DNA from: Kushneria avicenniae
Lineage (GTDB): Bacteria > Pseudomonadota > Gammaproteobacteria > Pseudomonadales > Halomonadaceae
Direction of reading: 5' to 3'
Assembly: GCF_900112585.1 (NCBI RefSeq)
Contig: NZ_FOLY01000006.1
Span: forward strand, 1-64,000
DNA: 64,000 nucleotides
Shown here: positions 26,523-34,822 of the stretch, in pieces
How the letters are laid out: every line of letters starts with the position of its first letter
How positions within the stretch are numbered: position 1 is the stretch's first letter
The notes under the pieces: model-generated
What the model saw: the letters and a program-made list of their open reading frames with translations, nothing else
What the model was told of the DNA's origin: nothing
The model's database searches: none
Program-made: the position numbers and the translations under genes

Positions 26523-27617
26523 TCATGACGCGCCGGAAAGCGTGGTCTGACGTGGCACGATCTCAAAGCCGATATCGATAATATCGCTGTCGGAATCGGG
26601 TTCACCGCCGTCAAAACGGTTCAAAAGATGCGTCGCCGTCAAGCGCCCGATCTCGGCGCCGTCAATCCTGACCGTACTCAACGCCGGCCAGGTCGCGGCG
26701 GCAAAACTCATGTCCCCGAACCCCATCACCGCCAGCGTTTGTGGAACGACCATCGCACGACTCTGCGCCTCGGCAATTACCCCCATGGCCAGCGTATCCG
26801 AACTGCACACGATCGCCTCGCAGTCAGGCATGTCAAGCAGCACAGCGGCCGCGGCCGTGCGCCCGCCGACAAGCGTTGCCGGTATTTCTGCCCAGCGCGT
26901 GATGACGTCGATACCGTCATGTGGACGAGCCTGCTGCGCCTCCATGATCCGATCATTGAAGCCTTCAGCGCGCTCATGCGAGCGCGGGTCATCGGCCATG
27001 GCCTGCCCGAAGCGTCGATAGCCGCACCCCAGCAGATAATCGGCGACCGCTCTTCCCACCGCGTGATGAGAAAACCCGATCAGCATGTCCAGCGGGTCAT
27101 CGCTCATGTCCCAGATTTCGACCACCGGAACTCTTGCTGCCTTGAGACGTGCTCGCGTGGCCTGCGAGTGGCGGGTACCGGCCACAACCACTGCATCCGG
27201 TCGCCGGCTCAGCACGGTCTCCACGACCGTGGCCTCGTCCTGTGTTTGATAGCCGGTCAGCCCCAGCAGCACCTGATAGCCGTTGACAGACAGCGCATCG
27301 GTAATCGACTGCACCACGTCGGCAAACAGCGAGTGCGCCACGGTCGGCACCAGCACGGCGACCATCCTGCTGCGGCTTGAAGCCAGCGCCCCGGCGACGC
27401 GGTTGGGCACATAGCCGGTTTCGATCACGGCGCGCTGGACGCGCTCGCGGGTGCGCTCACTGACCAGCTCGGGCTGGTTGAGCGCCCGCGAGACGGTCAT
27501 GGACGCCACACCTGCGGCGGCGGCCACGTCACTCAAACGCACGGCGCCGGTGGCGCGCGGCCTGTCGCGACCGGACTCATCAGACCTGTCAGGGCGGGAA
27601 TCAGGGGAACGTCCCAT
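26523..27617 (-). CDS. LacI-family transcriptional regulator
   Basis: A 364-residue repressor. An unusual polar, Arg/Asp/Ser-rich N-terminal tail of about 25 residues precedes the helix-turn-helix (VRLSDVAAAAGVASMTVSRALNQPELVSERTRERVQ). The hinge helix is GALASSRSRMVAVLVP, and a sugar-binding core follows. It resembles the gluconate regulator type of the family. Divergent from the orphan tctC gene, with an operator (27762) between. An alternative start after the tail would give a 340-residue protein, the usual length. The ligand is likely a sugar acid of this pathway. Confidence 0.85.
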   Translation of the reverse strand: MGRSPDSRPDRSDESGRDRPRATGAVRLSDVAAAAGVASMTVSRALNQPELVSERTRERVQRAVIETGYVPNRVAGALASSRSRMVAVLVPTVAHSLFADVVQSITDALSVNGYQVLLGLTGYQTQDEATVVETVLSRRPDAVVVAGTRHSQATRARLKAARVPVVEIWDMSDDPLDMLIGFSHHAVGRAVADYLLGCGYRRFGQAMADDPRSHERAEGFNDRIMEAQQARPHDGIDVITRWAEIPATLVGGRTAAAAVLLDMPDCEAIVCSSDTLAMGVIAEAQSRAMVVPQTLAVMGFGDMSFAAATWPALSTVRIDGAEIGRLTATHLLNRFDGGEPDSDSDIIDIGFEIVPRQTTLSGAS

Positions 27618-27761
27618 GCTTGTCTCCGGCAGAACCTCAAAACATCGAGCATGCCATGTTACAGCGAGGCTGCCGCTGCAGGTAATCCCATGGCGTGCAT
27701 CTCGGGCGCCACCCCGCCCTGTCTTTTCTGTCGCGGGGCTTTTTGTGCAACGATGGTCGAA

Positions 27762-27777
27762 ATGATAGCGCTAACAG
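27762..27777. promoter_or_regulatory. LacI-type operator between lacI-type gene and second tctC
   Basis: ATGATAGCGCTAACAG on plus is CTGTTAGCGCTATCAT on minus, matching the site at 26421 in 15 of 16 positions. It lies between two divergent genes and so could control both. Confidence 0.7.
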
Positions 27778-27878
27778 AACCTGCGTAAGATGACCTTCGT
27801 TGTCCGAAGGCAGCCGTGGGTGAACGTGATACTGCCTTGCGGTCGTCATGTCTTTAGTCCTGCAGGGAGTTGCCAAAC

Positions 27879-28832
27879 ATGAACAAGACTTTATCCGCAC
27901 TCGTCATGGCCGCTGCAATGCCGGCAACCGCTCTTGCGGCCGACTATCCGTCCAAAAACCTCGACATGATTGTGCCCTCCTCTCCCGGTGGCGCCGCCGA
28001 TACCCTGATGCGGGCCATTCAGCCCGGACTCGAATCATCACTGGGTCGCACTATCGTGGTACGCAACATGGGTGCCGGCGGTGGTGCCCTGGCACTGACC
28101 CGCACGGCGACCGCCAAACCTGATGGCTACACGCTGACGCTGGCCAACAATCAGAACTTCACGCTGGAAGGTCTGGGCAACGTCGGTTTCAAGTATCAGG
28201 ATTTTGACTATCTGGCACGTATCACCGAAGAGCCCTATCTGCTGGTCAGCAATAAAAACGATCAGTGGCAGGACGCCGAAGCGCTGGTGGCGGATCTTAA
28301 GAAAAGCGGCAAACCGCTGCAGGTCGGCACCTCGGGCGTCGGGTCTTCGACCTACGTGGTCGCCTCCACGCTGGGCAGCCAGCTGGGGATTCCGGTTCAG
28401 GTCGTGCCCTTTGACGGTGGCTCGCCGGCCATCTCTGCACTGATGGGCGGTCATGTCGACGCCGTGGTGGTCAACCCTTCCGAAGTGCTGTCCCAGATCC
28501 GCGGGGATCGCCTGCAGGCAGTGCTGTCTACCGGCAGCGAGCGCAGTGAACTGCTGCCGGACGTCAAGACCATGAAGGAACAGGGGTATGATCTGGCGGT
28601 CAGCCAGTGGCGCGGCATCGCCACGCCTGCCGGCGTCAGTGATGAAGTGGAAACGGCGTGGGTCGAGGCAGTCAAAAAGGCCATTGAGGCGCCGGAGTTC
28701 AAGCGTTTTGCCGAAAGCACCGGTGTCGAGGTCAAACCGCTGTTTGGCGATGAGCTCGATACCTATGTAAGCGACATGGCCGACGTCATGATTCCTGCCT
28801 CACGCAAGGTGGCCGAGAACAACGCTCAATAA
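27879..28832 (+). CDS. TctC-family solute-binding protein (orphan second copy)
   Basis: A 317-residue periplasmic binding protein with a signal peptide ending in TALAADYPSK. It shares with the first TctC the segments DYPSKN, TFTLEGLGNV, SGKPL, GTSGVGSST, NPSEV and SQWRGIA, so the two are close paralogues. No TctA or TctB genes flank it; it stands alone on the plus strand with its own LacI-type operator. It probably delivers a related solute to the TctAB encoded at 21-23 kb. ATG at 27879 is chosen over a TTG at 27870 because GGGAG is well spaced from it. Confidence 0.88.
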   Translation: MNKTLSALVMAAAMPATALAADYPSKNLDMIVPSSPGGAADTLMRAIQPGLESSLGRTIVVRNMGAGGGALALTRTATAKPDGYTLTLANNQNFTLEGLGNVGFKYQDFDYLARITEEPYLLVSNKNDQWQDAEALVADLKKSGKPLQVGTSGVGSSTYVVASTLGSQLGIPVQVVPFDGGSPAISALMGGHVDAVVVNPSEVLSQIRGDRLQAVLSTGSERSELLPDVKTMKEQGYDLAVSQWRGIATPAGVSDEVETAWVEAVKKAIEAPEFKRFAESTGVEVKPLFGDELDTYVSDMADVMIPASRKVAENNAQ

Positions 28833-28845
28833 CCCTGTGTTGCGC

Positions 28846-28869
28846 GCCGCCCTCATCGGCGGCGTTCTC
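28846..28869 (+). terminator. probable terminator after second tctC
   Basis: CGCCGCC and GGCGGCG form a 7-bp GC stem with a 6-base loop, followed by TTCTC. It lies 14 bases after the stop codon and six bases from the end of the convergent gudD copy. Confidence 0.55.
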
Positions 28870-28874
28870 CCGGA

Positions 28875-30218
28875 TCAACGCACCAGGGCCGGGCGTTTGG
28901 GGTCGAATGCCCAGCCATCGATCAGATACTGCATGGCCATGGCATCGTTGCGCCCCCCGGCCGGCAGGGATTTGTAGAGTGCATGCGCCCTGTCGATGGC
29001 ATCCATGTCGAGCTCGATGCCCAGACCCGGCGCATCGGTGACCGCGACATGACCGTCAATGATTTCGGGAGACTCGCGGGTCAAACGGGCATCGCCTTCC
29101 TGCCAGATCCAGTGGGTATCCAGCGCCGTCATCGAACCGACAGCCGCCGCGCCGACCTGGGCAAACATGGCCAGCGAAATATCGAAGTGATTGTTGGAGT
29201 GCGATCCCCAGGTCATGCCGTGATCGGCGCACAGCTGCGAGACACGCACGGCGCCGGAGAGCGTCCAGAAGTGCGGGTCAGCCAGTGGAATGTCCACGCT
29301 GCGCAGCATCAGGGCGTGGGCCATTTCACGCCAGTTGGTGGCCACCATGTTGGTCGCGACCGGAAGGCCGGTAGCGTGGCGAAACTCGGCGAGAATCTCG
29401 CGACCCGAGAACCCTTCTTCGGCGCCGCAGGGGTCTTCAGCATAGGCCAGCACGCCGCGCAGGTCCCTGCACAGGCTGATCGCTTCCTGCAGGGACCAGG
29501 CACCGTTGGGGTCGAGGGTGGTACGTGCCTCGGGAAAGGCCTTTGACAGCGCCGTAACCGCCTCGATTTCCTGCTCGCCGGGCAGCACGCCGCCCTTGAG
29601 CTTGAAGTCATGAAAGCCGTAACGGTCCTGGGCAGCCTGTGCCAGTTCCACGACACGCGCCGGCGTCATCGCCGCCCTGTCACGCTGTTGATACCACTCG
29701 TGCGACTGCTCGGGCGTTGATCGGCGATAGTCCAGCGGCGTCTGCTCGCCGTCGCCGACGAAAAAGAGATAGCCCAGCACCTCGACGCTGTCGCGGCGCT
29801 TGCCCTCGCCCAGCAGCTCGGCCACCGGCACGCCCAGATGCTGTCCCATCAGATCCAGCAGTGCGGCTTCAAGGGCGGCGACCGCATTGACGCGCAGCTC
29901 GAACGTCCAGGCGCCCCTGCCGGAATCGTTGAAATCGGCGCGCTGACCGCTCGCCGACAGCTTTGACACCATCGAGCGCAGCCGGCCCAGCGACTGGCCT
30001 TCTACCACCTGGCGCGCCTGCTCAAGCGAGCGCTGGATGGTCTCGCCGCCGGGCGCCTCCCCGACGCCGACCCGCCCGGCACTGTCTTCAAGAATCAGGA
30101 TATTGCGGGTAAAGAACGGAGAATGTGCGCCGCCCACGTTGAGCAGCATGCTGTCGCGTCCGGCCACGGGAATGACCCACATCGACACAATGGTAGGTGT
30201 TTCGCTACGAGGTGCCAT
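28875..30218 (-). CDS. glucarate dehydratase (second copy)
   Basis: A 447-residue enolase-superfamily enzyme, paralogous to the copy at 19.8-21.2 kb. All catalytic landmarks are kept: [40 protein letters not shown] and SHSNNHFD. It is therefore not the inactive GudX type that has lost catalytic residues. It differs in the active-site loop (CHFW to PHFW) and through the middle of the protein. The start at 30218 has AAGGGA upstream. It follows the terminator of the udh operon, so it probably has its own promoter; none is obvious. Confidence 0.88.
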   Translation of the reverse strand: MAPRSETPTIVSMWVIPVAGRDSMLLNVGGAHSPFFTRNILILEDSAGRVGVGEAPGGETIQRSLEQARQVVEGQSLGRLRSMVSKLSASGQRADFNDSGRGAWTFELRVNAVAALEAALLDLMGQHLGVPVAELLGEGKRRDSVEVLGYLFFVGDGEQTPLDYRRSTPEQSHEWYQQRDRAAMTPARVVELAQAAQDRYGFHDFKLKGGVLPGEQEIEAVTALSKAFPEARTTLDPNGAWSLQEAISLCRDLRGVLAYAEDPCGAEEGFSGREILAEFRHATGLPVATNMVATNWREMAHALMLRSVDIPLADPHFWTLSGAVRVSQLCADHGMTWGSHSNNHFDISLAMFAQVGAAAVGSMTALDTHWIWQEGDARLTRESPEIIDGHVAVTDAPGLGIELDMDAIDRAHALYKSLPAGGRNDAMAMQYLIDGWAFDPKRPALVR

Positions 30219-30245
30219 GGCAGTCCCTTGATGATTTAACCTCAA

Positions 30246-30273
30246 TAAAAAAGCCCGCTCTCTCAAGCGGGCC
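30246..30273 (-). terminator. rho-independent terminator after udh
   Basis: GCCCGCT/AGCGGGC stem with a 6-base loop followed on the minus strand by a run of seven T. It ends the dctPQM-udh transcript before the second gudD. Confidence 0.85.
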
Positions 30274-30316
30274 GATCGCGACACCAGCGCACCCGCGCCT
30301 GGCAAACACCACGATC

Positions 30317-31114
30317 TCAGTCGTCAGGATGACCGGCGCCGGCAAACTTGCCGCCCTGATAGACGACCGCCGGGTCATCCGGATCGATCTCTCCGGCGAC
30401 GGCCTCGGTTTCAGCCCGCCAGGGTTCCGAGCTGTCCTTTGGTACCCAGCCCAGAAAAGAGGATTTGCGATTGTCCCACCAGCACTCGCTGTTGTTGGAA
30501 ACCCCATAGATCACCGTGCAGCCCAGCTTCGGCGCCACAAACGCCCGCTCCAGCAGCGCCACGAAATCCTCGACGCTCATCCAGGTCGCCAGCATTCGAG
30601 TGTCGGCCGGTTTGGGAAAGCAGGAGCCGATTCGCACGTTCAGGGTTTCGATATTGAACTTGTGGTAGTAGAGACTGGCGAGATCCTCGCCAAAGCACTT
30701 GGAGACGCCGTAGAGCGAATCAGGCCGGCGCGGGGACTCGGTATCGATATGGGTCGTGCGCGGATAGTAGCCGATGGTGTGGTTGGAGCTGGCAAATACA
30801 ATCCGCGGGCGGCCGTGGTGTCGCGCCGCTTCATAGAGGTTGTAGGTACCGACGATGTTGGCCTGCAGGATACTCTGCCAAGGGCTTTCCACCGAAATGC
30901 CGCCCAGGTGCACAATGCCATCGCAGTCGCGTACCAGCTCACTGACGGCATCGGCATCGGAGAGCTCGCAGCGCACGATTTCCTCGTGATCGCCGCCCTT
31001 TTCCAGCTCGACAATGTCGGACAGGCGTACATGACGCGCCAGACGTGACAGATACGGCCGCAGGGCCCTGCCCAGCCCGCCACCTGCGCCGGTGACCAGA
31101 AGACGATTCAGCAC
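30317..31114 (-). CDS. udh: uronate dehydrogenase
   Basis: A 265-residue short-chain dehydrogenase of the extended type. It has the NAD site [18 protein letters not shown], the acidic [30 protein letters not shown] and the catalytic Tyr-Lys pair in [11 protein letters not shown]; the end carries the characteristic [16 protein letters not shown]. It oxidises D-galacturonate and D-glucuronate to the aldaro-lactones, the entry step of the oxidative route. It is encoded directly after the TRAP transporter genes, so the TRAP substrate is probably a hexuronate. Confidence 0.92.
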   Translation of the reverse strand: MLNRLLVTGAGGGLGRALRPYLSRLARHVRLSDIVELEKGGDHEEIVRCELSDADAVSELVRDCDGIVHLGGISVESPWQSILQANIVGTYNLYEAARHHGRPRIVFASSNHTIGYYPRTTHIDTESPRRPDSLYGVSKCFGEDLASLYYHKFNIETLNVRIGSCFPKPADTRMLATWMSVEDFVALLERAFVAPKLGCTVIYGVSNNSECWWDNRKSSFLGWVPKDSSEPWRAETEAVAGEIDPDDPAVVYQGGKFAGAGHPDD

Positions 31115-31150
31115 GGTATTCTCCTTTGAGCGTGTATATACAAGGCTGCG

Positions 31151-32431
31151 TTATTCGATCAATCCGGGCAGCCACATCGAGATCAACGGCACATAGGTCA
31201 CCAGCATCAGTACGACGAACAGCGCCAGATAAAACGGCCAGATGGTACGAACGGCCTGTTCCATCTTGATCTTGCCGATCACGCTGCCCACGAACAGACA
31301 CCCTCCGACCGGTGGCGTACAAAGGCCGATGCCCAGGTTGATCATCATGACCACGCCAAACTGGATGGGGTCCATGCCGAACTGTGTCGCGATCGGCAAA
31401 AAGATTGGCGTACAGATCAGAATCAGTGCTGCCATGTCCATGATCATGCCCAGTGCCAGCAGCAGCACGTTAAGCATTAAAAGGATCACGATGGGATTGT
31501 CCGAAATATCCAGCAGCAGATCGGTCAGAAGCTCGGGCACGCTATAAAGCGCCAGCAGATAAGAGAACGCTGAGGCGCAGCCCACCAGAATCATGACCAG
31601 TGAGGTGGTGCGTACCGACTGATAGACCGCCTTTTTGAAGTTGTCCCAGCGCAGTTCGCGATAGACCAGCCCCGTGATCACGATGGCATAAATGGCGCCA
31701 AAAGCCCCGGACTCGGTGACGGTCAGAATGCCCGAGAGTACACCGCCAACGATGATAATGGCCGTCATGAGCCCGGGGATGGCAGCGACCAGACTGATGA
31801 ACAGCGCGCGCCAGCCCGGGAAGGTTTCGGCCGGATAGCCGCGCTTGACCGCGACCACATAGGCCGCCACGGCCAGAGCCACGCACATCAGAATGCCCGG
31901 GACAACACCGGCCATAAAGAGCTGCGTCACCGAGATACCGCCTCCGGCCGCGACGGCGTAGAGAATCATGTTGTGGCTGGGGGGAATGACCACTCCGGCA
32001 ATCGAGGAGGTCACCGTCACGTTGACGGCGTAATCGGCGTCATAGCCCTTCTCCTTCATCACCGGTACCAGAATCGAACCCAGCGCAGAAGTATCGGCCA
32101 CTGCCGAACCGGAAATGCCACCAAAAAGCATCGAGGAGCTGACGTTGACCAGCCCCAGACCTCCGCGCACGCGCCCCACGGCCGCCGAGGCCAGCCGCAC
32201 CAGCCGATCGGAAATACCGCCGTGAAGCATCAACTCCCCGGCGAAGATAAAAAATGGGATTGCCAGCAGTGAAAATACCGAGATCCCCGAGAGAATGCGT
32301 TGAAAGCCGACAAACAGCGGCAGCCCTTCATAAAGAAAGGTCACCACTGCGGCCAGACCGACGGCGAAGGCCACCGGCGCCCCGATCACCAGGCCGACAA
32401 AGAACACTCCGAAAAGAATCATCAGGCCCAT
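31151..32431 (-). CDS. dctM: TRAP transporter large permease DctM
   Basis: A 426-residue inner membrane protein with about 12-13 helices. Family landmarks are LLAIPFFIFAGELMLHGGISDRLVRLASA, GGLGLVNVSSSMLFGGISGSAVADTSALGSILVPVM, TVTSSIAGVVIPPSHNMILYA and LGIGLCTPPVGGCLFVG. It drives Na+-coupled uptake of the solute brought by DctP. It lies four bases after dctQ and 36 bases before udh. Confidence 0.93.
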   Translation of the reverse strand: MGLMILFGVFFVGLVIGAPVAFAVGLAAVVTFLYEGLPLFVGFQRILSGISVFSLLAIPFFIFAGELMLHGGISDRLVRLASAAVGRVRGGLGLVNVSSSMLFGGISGSAVADTSALGSILVPVMKEKGYDADYAVNVTVTSSIAGVVIPPSHNMILYAVAAGGGISVTQLFMAGVVPGILMCVALAVAAYVVAVKRGYPAETFPGWRALFISLVAAIPGLMTAIIIVGGVLSGILTVTESGAFGAIYAIVITGLVYRELRWDNFKKAVYQSVRTTSLVMILVGCASAFSYLLALYSVPELLTDLLLDISDNPIVILLMLNVLLLALGMIMDMAALILICTPIFLPIATQFGMDPIQFGVVMMINLGIGLCTPPVGGCLFVGSVIGKIKMEQAVRTIWPFYLALFVVLMLVTYVPLISMWLPGLIE

Positions 32432-32435
32432 GTGA

Positions 32436-32984
32436 TTACACCCTTGTGGTATGGGTAAGTGTTGTATGGGTAAGACGTTCGGCGATATTGGCAGCGGCGA
32501 ACAGCACCATCAGAACGCCGCATATGGCCAGCGGCGCTGCCCGCCAGCTCTCCGTCAGTCCGATCATGGGAATCGCCCGGCTGGTGTTGTCCAGCACCAG
32601 AATGCTCCCCTGCCAGGTCATGAACGCCCCGAAGACGAGCACAAAAAGATCGGCGAGATGACACATGACCACTCTTGGAATGGCCGGCATGGCCTCGCGC
32701 ACCATGTCGATACTCAGATGCGTGTTGTGGCGCACGCCAGCGGCGGCCCCCAGACAGGTGATATAGACCACGATCAGCAGCGAGGACTGCTCGACCCAGG
32801 TGGGCGTATCGTTGAGCACGTAACGGCCAAAAACCAGCCAGCCAAACGAAGCGATCAGAAAGACCAGAAGCGCCCCTGACACCATGATGCACAGATGGGC
32901 CAGCCCATCGAGAATGCGCCCTGCAATGCCTGATTGAGGATGATCTTCGGGGATGTCGCGGATCTGATCGGTAGAACTATCCAT
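32436..32984 (-). CDS. dctQ: TRAP transporter small permease DctQ
   Basis: A 182-residue protein with four hydrophobic segments, the DctQ layout. It includes FGRYVLNDTPTWVEQSSLLIVVYITCLGAAAGVRHNTHLSIDMV, whose WVEQ and GAA-x-G-V-R-x-x-x-H-L motifs are family marks. It pairs with DctM in the membrane. The C-terminal end has a short repeat (TLTHTTLTHTT). It is between dctP and dctM on the same strand. Confidence 0.92.
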   Translation of the reverse strand: MDSSTDQIRDIPEDHPQSGIAGRILDGLAHLCIMVSGALLVFLIASFGWLVFGRYVLNDTPTWVEQSSLLIVVYITCLGAAAGVRHNTHLSIDMVREAMPAIPRVVMCHLADLFVLVFGAFMTWQGSILVLDNTSRAIPMIGLTESWRAAPLAICGVLMVLFAAANIAERLTHTTLTHTTRV

Positions 32985-33048
32985 GGTGTGTACACTCCCG
33001 GGCCCGCTCTGCTACAGACAGCAGGGCAGGCCTTTCGCGGTGATGGTT

Positions 33049-34047
33049 TTACTGAGCGTTGCGAATATCGTTGAGCAGCGGCTCAAGATCGGGATGTTCC
33101 TTGATGAAGGCGGCGTAGATCGGCTCCATTTTTGCCTGGAAGGCCGGCTTGTCCACTTCGTTGATTTCGGCACCGGCAGCGATGACGTCCTTGCGACTTT
33201 TTTCAGAGCCTTCTGCCCAGAGCTTTCGCTGCAGAGTGGCGGCATCGAGCGCGGCCTGACGTACAATCCCCTGATCCTGTTCGGACAGCTTGTCCCAGCT
33301 TCGCTTGGCAATACACAGGCACTCGGGCAGGATCAGGTGCTGGGTTTCGGAGTAATACTTGGCGATTTCATCGTGACCGCTGGATTCATAGGAGGGGAAG
33401 TTGTTCTCGGCGCCGTCAAGCACGCCGGTCTTGAGCGACTGATAGACCTCGCCGTAGGCCATGGGCGTGGCGTTGCCGCCGAGTGCATTGATCATGTCCA
33501 CGTAGAGTTCGTTGTTCATGACGCGAACCTTGAGCCCCTGCATATCTTCGGGCTCATGAATGGGACGCTTGGTGTTATAGACACTGCGTGCCCCCGAATC
33601 GAACCAGGACAGGGCGATCAGGTTTTTCTTTTCCAGTGCATCAGCGAAACGCTTGCCGATCTCGCCATCCATGACCTTGTGCATGGCGTCAACGTCCTTG
33701 AACAGAAACGGCAGCGAGAGCACATCGGTTTCAGGCACGATCGGACCCATCGGGCCCATGTTGAAGTTGGCGAAGTTCAGTGCCCCACTACGGGTCTGCT
33801 CGATGGCATCCGGCTGATCGCCAAGTACGCCATTGTGATAAATCTTGGCATTGATGCGCCCATCCGTTTTCTCGGTCACTTCCTTGACGAAGCTGTCGAG
33901 CGCTTCGCTGTTGGGGTAACCCGGCGGGTGCACGTTCCAGCCACGCCAGTTATCGGCATGCGCAGGCAGCGTCATGCCGGCCATTACACCAACCACAGCA
34001 GCGGCCTGAAGACAAAAAACAGGTTTCAGGAAAGATCTGATCGACAT
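33049..34047 (-). CDS. dctP: TRAP transporter solute-binding protein DctP
   Basis: A 332-residue periplasmic protein with a signal peptide ending in LPAHA-DNW. DctP-type features are LDSFVKEVTEKTDGRINAKIYHNGVLGDQPDAIEQTRSG, the arginine that grips the carboxylate in MQGLKVRVMNN, and GAENNFPSYESSGH. The start at 34047 has AAGGGGAG upstream. It is first in the dctPQM-udh operon; neighbouring uronate dehydrogenase points to glucuronate or galacturonate as ligand. The 5' region carries operators of both local regulators. Confidence 0.92.
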   Translation of the reverse strand: MSIRSFLKPVFCLQAAAVVGVMAGMTLPAHADNWRGWNVHPPGYPNSEALDSFVKEVTEKTDGRINAKIYHNGVLGDQPDAIEQTRSGALNFANFNMGPMGPIVPETDVLSLPFLFKDVDAMHKVMDGEIGKRFADALEKKNLIALSWFDSGARSVYNTKRPIHEPEDMQGLKVRVMNNELYVDMINALGGNATPMAYGEVYQSLKTGVLDGAENNFPSYESSGHDEIAKYYSETQHLILPECLCIAKRSWDKLSEQDQGIVRQAALDAATLQRKLWAEGSEKSRKDVIAAGAEINEVDKPAFQAKMEPIYAAFIKEHPDLEPLLNDIRNAQ

Positions 34048-34215
34048 GACATGCTCCCCTTGCGGTGAGAAATCCAGGCGTTTCGCCGAACAGCGCTGTT
34101 CCCGGTACGCTGGGCATAAAGTAGCCATGTCAAATGAGAATTGAGCGACTCACCCGAGGTTTGCCGCCTGCCGACTGGAAGATGTTTGATTTGTTGGGAA
34201 CGGCATGGCTGGCAA

Positions 34216-34332
34216 TAATTTGTCATACATCATATCTATCTCACCACTATACGATGTGTCATTGAACCATGTATGTAGGACATACATATTGACTCCGAGA
34301 GGTAATCTGTTGTGCGATGTTAGCGCTACCAT
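34216..34332 (-). promoter_or_regulatory. dctP control region with both operator types and a third inverted repeat
   Basis: TAATTTGTCATACATCATA (34216-34234), a 13-base gap and TATACGA (34248-34254) repeat the kdgD promoter layout; TATAGT on minus (34251 to 34246) is the likely -10 box. Upstream are ATGTATGT-AGG-ACATACAT (34269-34287), an inverted repeat near the -35 zone, and the LacI-type operator ATGTTAGCGCTACCAT (34317-34332). This is the only promoter in the window with both operators. Confidence 0.65.
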
Positions 34333-34366
34333 CCAGCTGTTACCATCTAACCAGTCGTTACTATCT

Positions 34367-34400
34367 AAAAAGGGGAAGACCTTGATGGCCTTCCCCTTTT
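34367..34400. terminator. bidirectional terminator between dctP promoter and pmp3-like gene
   Basis: AAAAGGGGAAG pairs with CTTCCCCTTTT over 11 bp around an 11-base loop, with A-run and T-run ends. It serves the minus-strand Pmp3-like gene and shields the dctP region. Confidence 0.8.
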
Positions 34401-34431
34401 AACGATCCACATCCTTTAAAGGCGGCGGGCC

Positions 34432-34590
34432 TTAACGACGTGCGATGATCCAGACGGCATGAATGATGCCGGGAATGTAGCCCAGCAGTGTCAGCAGGAT
34501 GTTGACCCAGAACTGCAAACCAAGGCCGACCTGAAGGAAAACGCCTACCGGTGGCAGCAAGATGGCAAAAATGATCCTGATGATATCCAT
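34432..34590 (-). CDS. Pmp3/YqaE-family membrane peptide
   Basis: A 52-residue peptide with two membrane helices. It starts MDIIRIIFAILLPPVGVFLQ and ends IPGIIHAVWIIARR; the LPP-x-GVFLQVG and NILLTLLGYIPGIIHA motifs define the Pmp3/YqaE (UPF0057) family. Members respond to salt or osmotic stress and affect membrane potential in yeast and plants; the bacterial role is less clear. The frame was recognised by its motif; a longer frame overlapping it is not coding. AGTGAGGA lies upstream of the ATG. Confidence 0.9.
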   Translation of the reverse strand: MDIIRIIFAILLPPVGVFLQVGLGLQFWVNILLTLLGYIPGIIHAVWIIARR

Positions 34591-34697
34591 ATCCAATCCT
34601 CACTTCATTTCCAGAAAGTGTTCTTACGGTGACGAGAAAACCGGTCACCCTGTGTGCCAACAGCGCTGCGCCCTGCTGCCGTGGTAATTACCGATAT

Positions 34698-34728
34698 GGG
34701 GGCTCAAGGCTTCAAAGCCAAGGCCCCC
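34698..34728. terminator. hairpin downstream of the SDR gene
   Basis: GGGGGC and GCCCCC enclose an inner stem GGCTT/AAGCC around a single base. It is in the 232-base gap between the Pmp3-like and SDR genes. No T-run follows, so a terminator role is uncertain. Confidence 0.35.
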
Positions 34729-34822
34729 GGCAGGCTTCATGATACAAAAGATCAGCTGTCATGAAGAAGCGCCTGCGACTGGCCGAGGACAATCAGTGTC
34801 GCCACCCATGATCACTGCGCGA

